A DNA stretch of 64,000 bases, taken from Haloferax sp. Q22. Its GTDB lineage: Archaea > Halobacteriota > Halobacteria > Halobacteriales > Haloferacaceae. A program made the translations under genes and the position numbers. The notes under the pieces are model-generated. The model searched no databases and was not told the origin of the DNA. It saw only the letters and a program-made list of their open reading frames with translations. Below are positions 50,579 through 59,195 of this stretch, in pieces. The stretch covers positions 62,001 through 126,000 of the forward strand of contig NZ_LOEP01000029.1 of assembly GCF_001482285.1 (NCBI RefSeq), in the 5' to 3' direction. The number at the start of each line of letters is the position of its first letter. The stretch's first letter is position 1.

Positions 50579-51117
50579 TGTTTACTATCGTGTGGATTAT
50601 GGTTCTACTGAGTCCTTAGCATTGTGATATTGCCATTGTGGGACTCCCAGTCGGAGCCATTATTGAGGCTAGACCGTGCTGGGTATCGGGAGGAATTATC
50701 TATCCAACAGCCAACGATTTTCTCCTTCATAGTTGCCGACACATGCCCATAATACCTATAGTTTGTCATGTTGATTGAATAACAAATTATATTCGATAGT
50801 CGACTGAATCACATAAACTACTCAAACGACCTTCTGCTGGGGTGTGCTATCTCTATCAACTAGAACTGCATCTTCTGGTGACGACGACTATAGTAGCGTT
50901 TGCAACTGATTAACATCCGACCACACGACAGCGGTCGATCGAGCGTACAATGACTTGCAAACGCTACTATAACTGAGATTCCCCTTGCGTGGGACGTCTC
51001 GTGAACGCCGTTTACGGCGCGGAAACCGCCACTTTGCTTCGGCACTACGTTGAGCCAAATCCAATTCGGTGCCCGGTCTCGCTGTGAGGCAATCGCTGCT
51101 CAAGAACGGTTGTGGTT
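50579..51117. other. AT-rich non-coding gap
   Basis: A 539-bp gap, AT-rich throughout. Apart from the palindromic element at 50889-50971 I see no gene with coding character. Short poly-pyrimidine and TATA-like stretches occur, but no transcript unit can be supported. Confidence 0.55.
50889..50971. mobile_element. 83-bp MITE-like element with 17-bp inverted repeats
   Basis: Perfect 17-bp terminal inverted repeats: TATAGTAGCGTTTGCAA at 50889-50905 and its exact reverse complement at 50955-50971. The 49-bp interior encodes nothing. The flanks read AC on both outer sides, possibly the trace of a short target duplication. A short palindromic element with long perfect ends in an AT-rich gap is typical of a miniature inverted-repeat transposable element. 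Which insertion-sequence family shares these ends I cannot say from the sequence alone. Confidence 0.65.
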
Positions 51118-52080
51118 TTAGTTCGATTTGTTCGTCTCGTTGGCTTCGATGTCGCCACAGAACATCAGCGTCGAGAGCGTCTGCGCCTCGAAGCCGCCGT
51201 CGTCGGTGAGCGAGACGGTCGTACTCGACGCGTTGCAGTCGAACTGCGATTCTTCGATAGTGACCGTCTCGGTCGCTTCCTCGCCGGATTCGTCTCGCCG
51301 AGCGACGCGAAGCGTGACCTTGTGGACCTCGGTCAGCGATGCGCCGACCCGCGCGCCGGGTTCGAGGCGATATGCGCCGCCGAAGGCCACCGCGCCCGCG
51401 GGCGTCTCGTAGGCGAATTCGACCGTCTCCGCCGCGTCGGTCGGGTTCGAGACAGCGACGCTGTGGGGCTTGACAGCCTCGGTCGGGAGCGACCCGTCGC
51501 CGAGCGCGACCGTGACCGCGCCGTCGGCCGCCACGGTGTTCGGGCCACAGGCCATCCGGGTGGATGCCCCGGAGACCGAGATACCGTCGTCACCGGGAGA
51601 GAACGCGGTCCACGAGCGGTTACAGTCGAAGCTGTCCGGCCCGACCGACTCGGTCGCCGCGGCGTCCGAGTCGATGTCGGTGACCGTCAGTTCATAGTCG
51701 GCAGGGACGCGAAGCGAGACGTTCACCGTCGCGTCGTGGGCGAGTTCGTAGGTCTCCACGTGGCCTGAACCGAGTGGGCGCGAAACGTCGATGCGGGCGG
51801 TCCACGGCTCGTCGGTCGGGTTTTCGAGGCGGACGTGGTGCGGTTTCAGCGCCCCGTCGTCGCTGGCGGGGCCGTTGCCGACGACTGCCGTGAGGCGCTC
51901 GCCGGTCGCGACCGAGACGGCTTCCACCGGTTCGGGCGTCGGCGTCGGGTCGGGTGTCGTTTCAGTCGTCGAGTTCCCGTCGTCGGCGTCGTCGGAGCCG
52001 TCGCCGGCACTCGCGATACAGCCAGTCAGCGCCGCCGCGAGGCCGGTTCCGGCCGCGGCGAGGAGGGTTCGTCGTTGCAC
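51118..52080 (-). CDS. Exported lipoprotein, two repeated domains
   Basis: A 320-residue Tat-type lipoprotein: MQRRTLLAAAGTGLAAALTGC has the twin-arginine start and the lipobox LTGC. A Ser/Thr/Pro/Asp-rich spacer (residues ~25-52) separates the anchor from two similar beta domains (~55-180 and ~185-310). Both carry the phrase KPHHVRLENPTDEPW / KPHSVAVSNPTDAAE and both end with a paired-cysteine segment (DSFDCNRSWTAFSP ... MACG; SQFDCNASSTTVSL ... MFCG), so a tandem duplication is visible. It should sit on the cell surface. Function unknown. Confidence 0.78.
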   Translation of the reverse strand: MQRRTLLAAAGTGLAAALTGCIASAGDGSDDADDGNSTTETTPDPTPTPEPVEAVSVATGERLTAVVGNGPASDDGALKPHHVRLENPTDEPWTARIDVSRPLGSGHVETYELAHDATVNVSLRVPADYELTVTDIDSDAAATESVGPDSFDCNRSWTAFSPGDDGISVSGASTRMACGPNTVAADGAVTVALGDGSLPTEAVKPHSVAVSNPTDAAETVEFAYETPAGAVAFGGAYRLEPGARVGASLTEVHKVTLRVARRDESGEEATETVTIEESQFDCNASSTTVSLTDDGGFEAQTLSTLMFCGDIEANETNKSN

Positions 52081-52122
52081 ACTTATCCCAACACGTAGGG
52101 GTCACTTCCCCCTGTGTGTGGC

Positions 52123-52793
52123 TCAAACGCGCCTTTGAGTCCAGACCGTCCCGAGGCTCACGAGGACGGCGAGGACGACGCCGACGAGGAGGACGAGCCC
52201 GCCGGGGCCGGCGAGGAAGGAGGCGACGAACTCCGCGACGCTCGATTCGGGGACGGGAGCGGTCGGAGCCGGCGTTGCGTATCGGACCTGCGGCCGTCGC
52301 GCGGTCCACAGCGCCTGCACGGCGACGCTTCCGACCAGCGTGACGCCCACGCCGGTGACGAGCGTCCGAAGCCCCGAGGAGAGTTTCGATTCGGTCCGTT
52401 CCGCGCCCGCGAACAGGACGACTGCGGAGCGGGTCGGGCCGTAGACGGCCATCTCGCGGCCTTGCGCGGAGACCCACGTCGTCACGGGCTCTATCAACTC
52501 GGCGTCGACCAGTCGCTCGACGTGGTAGCCGACGGTCTGGAGCGTCGTGTCGAGCGCGTCGGCCAGTTCGGAGCGGGGCGCGGGTCGTCGTAGACGGCGG
52601 CGAGGAGTCGCCTCGCGGTGGCCGACGAGAGCGCCGACAGGACCTCGTCCGCGTCGTCGTCGTCCAGTCCGACGAGAAGCGGCGTCAGGGCTCGGTCTCG
52701 AACCGATGCGGCGGCGGGTTTCAACGGGAGCAACGAACTCACGGTCTCGCCCGTCGTTCTCGCTCCGCCGATAAAGAGGCCGGTATGAGTCAA
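52123..52793 (-). pseudogene. Frameshifted winged-helix membrane protein
   Basis: Two adjacent frames together make one typical haloarchaeal protein. The upstream part (to 52494) gives LLVGLDDDDADEVLSALSSATARRLLAAVYDDPRP and then turns to Trp/Arg/Ser-rich nonsense. The other frame, ending at 52123, continues SELADALDTTLQTVGYHVERLVDAELIEP and then two transmembrane helices. The switch is at about 52570-52590, in a run of Cs and Gs, consistent with loss of one base. The intact protein would be an ArsR-like HTH with a membrane C-terminus (~205-220 aa). The start is uncertain: TTG 52793 or GTG 52742. Could also be a sequencing error. Confidence 0.7.
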
Positions 52794-52930
52794 GCGCCCG
52801 TTTGACCCTCTCGTCCCCCGCGTGAGAGCGTCTCTCTTGGAGTTAGTACATACTAGCGATACGACGATGGCCGTTGGTGGGGTAGTACGACCGTGAACCA
52901 GATCCGAACGAATCCCACGGAGGAACAGGT

Positions 52931-53314
52931 ATGAACGGCGATGCAGTCCGGTACGAGAGCGGCCACTTCAAGGCGACCGCCGGCTACGGCGCCCGAAAGC
53001 GGAACCTGCAACTCGTCTTCTTCGACGCGCAGTATCCCGACCCCGAACAGACGACGGACGGCCTCCCGTCGATTGAGAGTCAGACGATGAGCGCGCTCGA
53101 ACGCGTCGAAGCGGCCGTCGAACGCTCTGGAATCGACTTAGACGACGTGCTCCGGACCACAGTGTACACGACCGACCTCGACCGAATCGACGCCATCGAG
53201 TCGGCCTACGGCGCTTATTTCGACGACCGGAGACCGGCGATGACCGTCGTCGGCGTCTCCGAACTCCCGAACGACGCCGCCGTCCAAATCGAGGCGACGG
53301 GCGTCAAACGATAG
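52931..53314 (+). CDS. ridA: RidA-family protein
   Basis: A 127-residue Rid-fold protein. Family members deaminate reactive enamine/imine intermediates from PLP enzymes. The C-terminal half is typical: SALERVEAAVERSGIDLDDVLRTTVYTTDLDRIDAIESAYGAYFDDRRPAMTVVGVSELPNDAAVQIEATG. The catalytic Arg of RidA is in the DDRRPAMT stretch (about residues 97-101). The N-terminus departs from the usual GPYSQA motif, so substrate range may differ. AGGAGG-like GGAGGAACAGG just before the ATG may act as a ribosome-binding site, an unusual feature in this mostly leaderless window. Confidence 0.85.
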   Translation: MNGDAVRYESGHFKATAGYGARKRNLQLVFFDAQYPDPEQTTDGLPSIESQTMSALERVEAAVERSGIDLDDVLRTTVYTTDLDRIDAIESAYGAYFDDRRPAMTVVGVSELPNDAAVQIEATGVKR

Positions 53315-53385
53315 GTCGCGCACCCACCAATTCAATATAGCGAGATACAGTTTACAAGTCGCGTTTCGAACAGTGATTCAGCTCC

Positions 53386-54435
53386 TCAGCGGAGCGAGTA
53401 AATGTTCGATTCGTACGTCTCACGCACTCTATCGCCCCAGTTGTGGGTGTACGTGTCGATGATGTCGCCGGCCACGTCGCCGCGGAGGTACTTGACGATA
53501 CCACGGTCGCCGGTGCGGTCCCGGAGGTGGGTCGTGAAGAAGTGCCGGAAGTAGTGCGGCGTGACGTTCTCCTCGCGGTCACCACCCGACCGGTACCACC
53601 CGGCGTCGGCGGCGTGAGAGGTGACGACGTGGTGGACGGCGTCGGGTTCCAGTCGCCGGCCCCACCCAGATGCGGTGCCGACGAAAAGCGGTTCGGCCGG
53701 CGACGGCGAATCCGGTCGAATCGCTAGCCAACGCAAGAGGACGGCCGCCAACTCGTCGTCGACGGGGATGACGGTCGATCGCTTTCGCTTGTTCGAGGCG
53801 GTTCGCTCCTCGCCGTTGGTGACGCTCCCGACGCTCGGGTCGGCGGCGACGTATATCGACGGCCCGCGTCCGTCGAGGGCGGCGCGAGTCGATACACCGG
53901 ACAGGGGTGTATCCACCGACAACGACACGTCCCGAAGGTCGAGGTTGCACAGTTCGCCGACGCGCATCCCGGTCTTGAGGAGGGTGACCACCAGCGCGTG
54001 GTCCAGTGGATGGGCGATTTCGCGGACGAACGCCCGCATCTGGGGAACTGAAAGCTCCCGTCGAGCGGGATTGGTGTCGATGCGCTCGTCCATCTCTTCC
54101 ATCACGAGGCTCATCGGGTTGGAGTCGAACGCGCCGACCTGCGCCATGTAGGCGTAAAACCGGTGGAGGTAGGAGGCGTACGTCGCCACCGTGCTCGGCG
54201 CGACGTCGCGGTTTCGCAGGGTGTGTATCCACGCCATGCAGTCGCGGTGGGTCGCGTCGTCGACCGACCGAGCGCTCCCGGAGGGGTTCCGCGAGGGGTC
54301 GCCGAGGAACGACTCGAACGCCCTGAGGACGCGCTCGTAGGCGGCGCGGGTCCGGTCGGTCTTCCCGTGATAGGTCATATCCTGGAGGAAGTAGCCGACT
54401 GGGTCCTCTGCGTCGGCGGGTCGCTCAGCGGCCAC
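53386..54435 (-). CDS. Tyrosine recombinase (XerC/D-like integrase)
   Basis: A 349-residue site-specific recombinase. The N-terminal SAM-like core-binding domain (~10-105) precedes a catalytic domain with TGMRVGEL (Arg158), HYFRHFF (His294, Arg297) and the nucleophile Tyr in DTYTHNWG (about 329). The usual second His (LGH) is replaced by Asp in LRGDVAGD (Asp320). Its start overlaps the DUF5805 stop by 11 bp, so both are one operon. The gene is in place of a chromosomal resident rather than an evident provirus; no attachment-site duplication around it was found. Confidence 0.9.
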   Translation of the reverse strand: MAAERPADAEDPVGYFLQDMTYHGKTDRTRAAYERVLRAFESFLGDPSRNPSGSARSVDDATHRDCMAWIHTLRNRDVAPSTVATYASYLHRFYAYMAQVGAFDSNPMSLVMEEMDERIDTNPARRELSVPQMRAFVREIAHPLDHALVVTLLKTGMRVGELCNLDLRDVSLSVDTPLSGVSTRAALDGRGPSIYVAADPSVGSVTNGEERTASNKRKRSTVIPVDDELAAVLLRWLAIRPDSPSPAEPLFVGTASGWGRRLEPDAVHHVVTSHAADAGWYRSGGDREENVTPHYFRHFFTTHLRDRTGDRGIVKYLRGDVAGDIIDTYTHNWGDRVRETYESNIYSLR

Positions 54436-54871
54436 CGCGCTCCGCCAGCGTGTAGCCGCCGTGTCGCCCGCTGTACACGACTCGGCCGCTCGATTGCAGC
54501 TCCTGCAGTGTCGATTCGAGTCGGTCTTCGATGTCGTCGGTCAGCGCCGCAACGAGTTCGTCCCACGACCGGTGTGAATCGGCCGCGAGCGTCTCGACGA
54601 TTCGGGCCTCGAACTGGTCGTTATTTTCACCCTCTCCTTCCTGATTTGAAACGCCGTTCTGGAGGCCTGTTTTCACCCCTTCAACCCCGGGGGTTTCGGC
54701 CGCTTCATCACCTCTCGACGGAACGTCGAAATCGCGCCGACCGGCCTGTACCATCGTTCTGACAAATTCGCTTTGGCTCATCCCGAGTCGGTCCGCGTGG
54801 TCCTTCCAGATGGCCTTCTGGTGGGCCGGGAGGTAGGTTTGCACCGTCGCGCGGTCGACCTCGTCGCTCAT
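54425..54871 (-). CDS. DUF5805 protein, integrase partner
   Basis: A 148-residue protein. The N-terminal ~45 residues (RATVQTYLPAHQKAIWKDHADRLGMSQSEFVRTMVQAGRRDF) form a ribbon-helix-helix-like domain, as in DUF5805. The C-terminus is a second winged-helix-like part (FEARIVETLAADSHRSWDELVAALTDDIEDRLESTLQELQSSGRVVYSG). A minus-strand TATA element (54891-54900, GAATATCG) is ~25 bp before the ATG at 54871, so it is leaderless. It precedes and overlaps the integrase, probably controlling its activity or its DNA binding. Confidence 0.82.
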   Translation of the reverse strand: MSDEVDRATVQTYLPAHQKAIWKDHADRLGMSQSEFVRTMVQAGRRDFDVPSRGDEAAETPGVEGVKTGLQNGVSNQEGEGENNDQFEARIVETLAADSHRSWDELVAALTDDIEDRLESTLQELQSSGRVVYSGRHGGYTLAERGGR

Positions 54872-54929
54872 GGACGGGTCGACACGGGGATCGATATTCA
54901 ATCTACCGGCACAGTCCAGAATAAGAGAA

Positions 54930-55022
54930 GTTATCCTGAGCAGTACGGGTGGATTTTCGGCGGCGAAAATGAGTTATCCTGAATACTGCAATCGCATTTT
55001 CGGCGATTTGCATGCAGTATTC
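54930..55022. repeat. Nested direct and inverted repeats upstream of DUF5805
   Basis: Two copies of GTTATCCTGA (54930-54939 and 54973-54982, 43 bp apart) flank an inverted repeat ATTTTCG/CGAAAAT (54953-54959, 54964-54970). Directly after the second copy a 10-bp perfect inverted repeat GAATACTGCA/TGCAGTATTC (54981-54990, 55013-55022) encloses ATCGC...GCGAT and a second ATTTTCG. All lie 30-130 bp upstream of the DUF5805 TATA box. They could be an operator for DUF5805 or a recombination site of the integrase. Confidence 0.6.
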
Positions 55023-55774
55023 GAGATATTAGAATCCCTCGGAGAACGCCGATTTCGGACGTTTCGAGCGAATCTGAGACTCGACCAAATTTTGTTGCTT
55101 TCGATAGGTCGAATTCTACACAATCGACCCTCATTTCTGTGATGACAACCGATTTTTGGATGGCATTCCTTGCACCGTTTACCCCCGGAGTAACGCATGG
55201 AGAAACCTCTTACACGAGTTTAGTTATTTCATCTCTTATCTTACTGAATTATTATAAAACCCGGATAGCGCTGGGTTTAGACCCTATTTTATTTTTGTTT
55301 ACAAATCCATGAAACAATTTGGGTATAATTTCTAACTATCTTCTCAGAATATATTTGCGGGACGACGCACTATCTGTGTTCTCTCGAACGGGTATATTTC
55401 GACCAGAACCGACTCGGTATTTTCTCGATTATATCTGTCACCGATCGCTGAATATATGTCGTCGAACGAGTCTTCGTTTCAGGATAGATTTATCTAATAT
55501 TATAGTGATGTCACTACGCAGAATTCTCCCGGAGTGTTGTCTGATTCGAACACGCAACCACCGGGTGACGCCGTTCCGAATTCGCTCGAAGGCGAACCCA
55601 ACCGAGGTCTTTGCTGGCCCGATTCGTTCTCTTTTGACGCCTTCACAGCCCTCGTCTTCGCGGTGAGAACAGTAACTCGGGAGTACTCCCGTCTCAGGGT
55701 GAATCGGCGCTCGACCGCGCTGTGGCCGTTCTGACGGACTCGCGTGAATCCCGGGTTTCGGGGCTCGCTTCCGG

Positions 55775-55963
55775 TTGATTCGACGAATCACTCGCCTGGA
55801 GGTGATGATTCTCTGCGCGAACCGTTCTCGTCGCGGACTCGTTCGAGTGAACCCCTCGAATCGTGAATGTGAAGACGTCCCAATCTACACGACCGAGTTC
55901 GGCGGGCACAACCCGTGGCGCAACTCGTACTTCCGACTTCGATACGAACCGCCCGAGCCGTGA
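55775..55963 (+). pseudogene. Possible gene remnant in the desert
   Basis: A 62-codon open frame. Its second half (VPIYTTEFGGHNPWRNSYFRLRYEPPEP region) has G/C-rich third positions and a protein-like composition with Trp, Tyr and Phe, whereas the beginning is Arg-rich. It looks like the C-terminal end of a once longer protein, with the N-terminal part lost. No family is recognised, and chance cannot be excluded. Confidence 0.25.
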
Positions 55964-56251
55964 TCGCGACGTGGCTGTCGCGCGGTGGTGCTGACGCGGA
56001 CTCAAACACTATCGACCGCTAAAACCCGATTTCACGCGTTACGATTGCTTACCGCCAACTCACAGGAAATATCGGTCTCGCGATTGACTCGTTCGGTTGT
56101 CCGATTCGAGACTCGTATATCGCATCTCGCTATACACAATGTCGGCTCTCGATTTCGACTCACTTCGAAAAATTCGGCCCCCAATCGAACTCGGTCGATT
56201 CGCGTCGAAGTCGTCGAGACGGCCGGACACCGGTAGTGTCATCCCGGAGCG

Positions 56252-56956
56252 CTACGCTTCGACTCGTTCTATCAGTTCGGGGCCGTCGTTGGCGGGGCTG
56301 TTTACCCGTGTCGAGACGGGGTAGGCCGTGAGTTCGTCGTCGGGGTAGGTGTCGAGGAGCGCCGCCGCCTCGTCGGGATCGCCGTGGAGCCACGTCTCCT
56401 CTTCTGCGGGGTCGAGAACGACCGCCATTCGGTGGTGTAGCTCCGAGATGAGGCCGTTCGGCTCGGTCGTGACGACGGTGAACGTCTCAAGCGGCTCCTG
56501 TTCGCGCGAGGGGCCGCCGCTTCCGAAGTCGCCGAGACCGGTCTGTTTCGTCGAGGGCGTCCACCGCTCCCAGAGTCCGGCCATGGCGAACGGCCGGTCG
56601 TCCTCGAAGGCGACGCGGTAGGGCTGTTTGTGCCCGCCGCGGTCGACCCACTCGTAGAAGCCGTCCGAGGGGACGAGACACCGGCGGGCCTCGTAGGCGT
56701 CGGCGAAGCTCCGCTTCTCGCGGACGGTCTCCGCGCGGGCGTTGATTCGGTCGTTGCCGACGCTGGCGCTGTCTGCCCACGAGGGGACGAGTCCCCATTT
56801 CAGGAAGCGGAACTCGTCGTCAGCGTCGTTGGTCACGACCGGGAGTTCTTGGCCGGGCGCGCAGTTGTACCGCGCCGAAAGCGGGCGCGTCAGCGTCGCG
56901 TCGAACCGCGTTTCGAGTTCTTCGGGTGAAGTAAACAGCGTGTAGCGGCCGCACAT
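56252..56956 (-). CDS. SRAP (HMCES/YedK)-family protein
   Basis: A 234-residue protein of the SOS response-associated peptidase family, which protects abasic sites in single-stranded DNA by forming a covalent cross-link through Cys2. MCGRYTLF gives Cys2. NDRINARAETV contains the conserved Asn, DGFYEWV the catalytic Glu, and ISELHHRMAVVLD the conserved His. These four are the known active-site residues. The length is normal. It is convergent with the desert and 121 bp upstream of the divergent RNase H-like gene. Confidence 0.93.
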   Translation of the reverse strand: MCGRYTLFTSPEELETRFDATLTRPLSARYNCAPGQELPVVTNDADDEFRFLKWGLVPSWADSASVGNDRINARAETVREKRSFADAYEARRCLVPSDGFYEWVDRGGHKQPYRVAFEDDRPFAMAGLWERWTPSTKQTGLGDFGSGGPSREQEPLETFTVVTTEPNGLISELHHRMAVVLDPAEEETWLHGDPDEAAALLDTYPDDELTAYPVSTRVNSPANDGPELIERVEA

Positions 56957-57077
56957 ACCTCCGACTTCGCGTCCTACGGCTAAAACGCCCGCGGCGGGGG
57001 AGTGCGGGAGCGCGCCGGGTGCGTGGACCTCGGCTCACGACGACGCATTTAGGGTCGCCGACGCCCCCCTGTCGGAC

Positions 57078-57833
57078 ATGCGAATCGAGAACAGCTTCAT
57101 CCCCGTCCGCGGCGTGGGCGAGCGGACGGAGCGAAGCCTCTGGCGGGCCGGGTCGACCCACTGGGACGAGTTCGACGCCTCGCTCGTCGGCGCGAAGACG
57201 GGCGACCGAATCGAGACGTTCATCGCCGACGCGTACACCCACCTCGACGACGGTAACTCGCGGTTCTTCGACGACTGCTTCCCCTCGGGCGAGCGCTGGC
57301 GACTGTACGAGAACTTCCGCGACGAGACGTGCTTTTTCGACATCGAGACGACCGGGCTCTCGCCCGAGCGCGACTCGGTGACGACCGTCTCGTTCTATCA
57401 GGACGGCGAGACGACGACGCTCGTCAGCGGGGAGGACCTGACCGCCGACGCCCTTCGCGAGCAGTTCGCCGACGCGAAACTCGTCGCGACGTTCAACGGT
57501 GCGCGCTTCGACGTGCCGTTCCTCGAGACCTCGTTCGACGTCTCCATCGACGTGCCGCACGTCGATTTGATGTATCCGTGCCGGACGCTCGACCTCACCG
57601 GCGGGCTGAAGCAAATCGAGAAGGACGTGGGTATCGACCGCGACCGCCCGGACATCTCCGGCCGCGACGCCGTTCGCCTCTGGCGCGAGTACGAGCGCGG
57701 CGACCAGTCGTCGCTCGACACGCTCGTGTCGTACAACCGCGAGGACGCGGTCAACCTCGAACGCCTCATGGAAACGGTCACCGGCCGCCTCCACGACCGT
57801 GCCTGCGAGGGACTCGACGCTGAACTCGTCTGA
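57078..57833 (+). CDS. RNase H-like exonuclease domain protein
   Basis: A 251-residue protein. The first ~85 residues are an HhH-like/unknown helical segment (SFIPVRGVGERTERSLWRAGSTHWDEF). The rest is an RNase H-fold exonuclease (RNase_H_2/YprB-like) with TCFFDIETTGLSPERDSV (DxE at about residues 92-94), KLVATFNGARFDVPFLE (third acidic site) and LVSYNREDAVNLERLMETV (YNxxD). Such proteins are 3'-5' nuclease-like and probably act in DNA repair or processing. A TTTAGG element ~28 bp upstream of the ATG fits leaderless transcription. Confidence 0.88.
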   Translation: MRIENSFIPVRGVGERTERSLWRAGSTHWDEFDASLVGAKTGDRIETFIADAYTHLDDGNSRFFDDCFPSGERWRLYENFRDETCFFDIETTGLSPERDSVTTVSFYQDGETTTLVSGEDLTADALREQFADAKLVATFNGARFDVPFLETSFDVSIDVPHVDLMYPCRTLDLTGGLKQIEKDVGIDRDRPDISGRDAVRLWREYERGDQSSLDTLVSYNREDAVNLERLMETVTGRLHDRACEGLDAELV

Positions 57834-57941
57834 ATCGGTCGACGAGTCGTGTTCGCGGCCGCATTCGAGCGAGCGTCGTCAACCCGCGAGTGCGTGCCGG
57901 AACCCCGCGCTTTTTTCATCCCCCGAAGCGACGCGCCGCAC

Positions 57942-58286
57942 ATGACCGACGACCCCGACGCCGACGCCGAGGCGGACGACGCCGCCGATTCGACCCCGCC
58001 GGCTGACGACGCGACCGAACCGTCCGACGGCGACGAGCCGGTCGACACCGACGCGACCGTCGAAGCGGCGGACGGCGGTACCGACGAGCCTGACAACGGC
58101 AACGGCAACGGCGACGAGACCGTCCCGCACGTCGAACTCGACCTTTACGAACTCTCCGTCCGCGTCAGCGGCCAGTCCAGCGACGAACTCGACGACGTGG
58201 AAGCGTCGGCGACCCGGCTCATGGACTACCTCGTCGACCACGCGAAAGAGCTGGAAGACCAGCCCGATAGCCGCGGATTGAGCTAA
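57942..58286 (+). CDS. Acidic haloarchaeal protein, unknown
   Basis: A 114-residue protein. The first ~60 residues are low-complexity Asp/Ala/Glu/Thr/Gly, and the last ~50 form a conserved-looking domain (HVELDLYELSVRVSGQSSDELDDVEASATRLMDYLVDHAKELED) ending in a helix. No enzymatic motif. TTTTTT about 30 bp before the ATG at 57942 may be part of its promoter. Function unknown. Confidence 0.62.
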   Translation: MTDDPDADAEADDAADSTPPADDATEPSDGDEPVDTDATVEAADGGTDEPDNGNGNGDETVPHVELDLYELSVRVSGQSSDELDDVEASATRLMDYLVDHAKELEDQPDSRGLS

Positions 58287-58357
58287 CACCGTTCCTCGCA
58301 CCGCTCCGGTTTTGGCAAACCTAAAAGTTCAAGAGCGACCGTCAATAACCCCGTCCA

Positions 58358-59044
58358 ATGACCGAGTACACCTTCGACGACCTCGCGGTCGTGATGGGGA
58401 CGTACAACGAGGAACAGGCCATCGGGTCCGTTCTGGCGGACATCGACCGGATTACCCACGGGCGCGCTGAGGTCGTCTGCGTGGACGGCTCCGACGACCG
58501 AACGCCCGAAATCGCCCGGAAGATGGGCGCGCGCGTCATCGAACAGGAACCGCAGGGGTACGGCGTCGCGGTCGAGGCCGCGGTGCTCGCGCCCGACCGG
58601 CCGGTCGTCGTCACCACCGACTGCGACGACACCTATCCGATGGAGTATCTCCCGAAGTTCCTCGACCTCATCAACGACGGCTACGACGTGGTCTCCGGCG
58701 ACCGAATCACCAAGGGCGCGGAGACGATGCCGCGACTCAACCGCGCGGGGAACATCGCGTTCGCCCGCCTCGCGAGCTTCCTCATGGGCGCGACCGTCCA
58801 CGACACGACCACCGGGATGCGCGCGTACCGCCGGGAACTCCTCCACGACATCGAGTGGACCGAGAACACCGGGCTATCGGCCGAGCTCCTCATCCGCCCC
58901 GCGATGCGCGGCTACAAAATCGCCGAGGTGCCAATCCCCTACCGCGAGCGCGCCGGCGAGACGAAACTCGACCCCTTCGCCGGCGGCGCGGCCATCGGGA
59001 AGTCCATCGTCAAAGTCTGTCTGGAAGAACGGCTCCGGCTCTGA
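58358..59044 (+). CDS. GT2 dolichyl-phosphate sugar transferase-like enzyme
   Basis: A 228-residue family 2 glycosyltransferase without transmembrane helices, like the DPM1-type synthases. LAVVMGTYNEEQAIGSVLADI is the nucleotide-sugar site, VVCVDGSDDRTPEIARKMGARVI follows, TTDCDDTYPMEYLPKFLDLI carries the DxD-type metal ligand (DCDD) and TTGMRAYRREL plus IAEVPIPYRERAGETKLD the acceptor-side motifs. It would charge dolichyl phosphate with a hexose for N-glycosylation of S-layer or archaellin. The exact sugar and symbol I cannot assign. A CTAAAAG element lies ~33 bp upstream. Confidence 0.88.
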   Translation: MTEYTFDDLAVVMGTYNEEQAIGSVLADIDRITHGRAEVVCVDGSDDRTPEIARKMGARVIEQEPQGYGVAVEAAVLAPDRPVVVTTDCDDTYPMEYLPKFLDLINDGYDVVSGDRITKGAETMPRLNRAGNIAFARLASFLMGATVHDTTTGMRAYRRELLHDIEWTENTGLSAELLIRPAMRGYKIAEVPIPYRERAGETKLDPFAGGAAIGKSIVKVCLEERLRL

Positions 59045-59195
59045 GCGGGGCGTTCTCGCTCGCTGTTCTCGTCTTCTCACCCCCTCATCCCATCCTCTCA
59101 TCTGCTTCCTCTCCGCTCTGACGTGGCTCCCGACGGTCGTGCGCCTAGATACCAAACCGCACATCGCTCATAGGCGGCTCGGTCGAATATCCGGC

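Larger units (their letters stand above)
54872..56251. other. 1.4-kb AT-rich gene desert
   Basis: No convincing protein gene in most of it. The first 150 bp hold the structured repeats annotated separately. A terminator-like hairpin (AAACCC 55257-55262, GGGTTT 55273-55278, followed by ATTTTATTTTTG) occurs at ~55257-55298 without an upstream gene. The middle (55.2-55.5 kb) is the most AT-rich part of the window. The right end is G/C-richer and contains a possible protein remnant (55775-55963). Degraded mobile DNA is a likely explanation. Confidence 0.55.

Noticed and set aside
53386..56251. Integrated provirus around the integrase
   Set aside because: No capsid, portal, terminase or replication genes, and no att duplication around the integrase were found.
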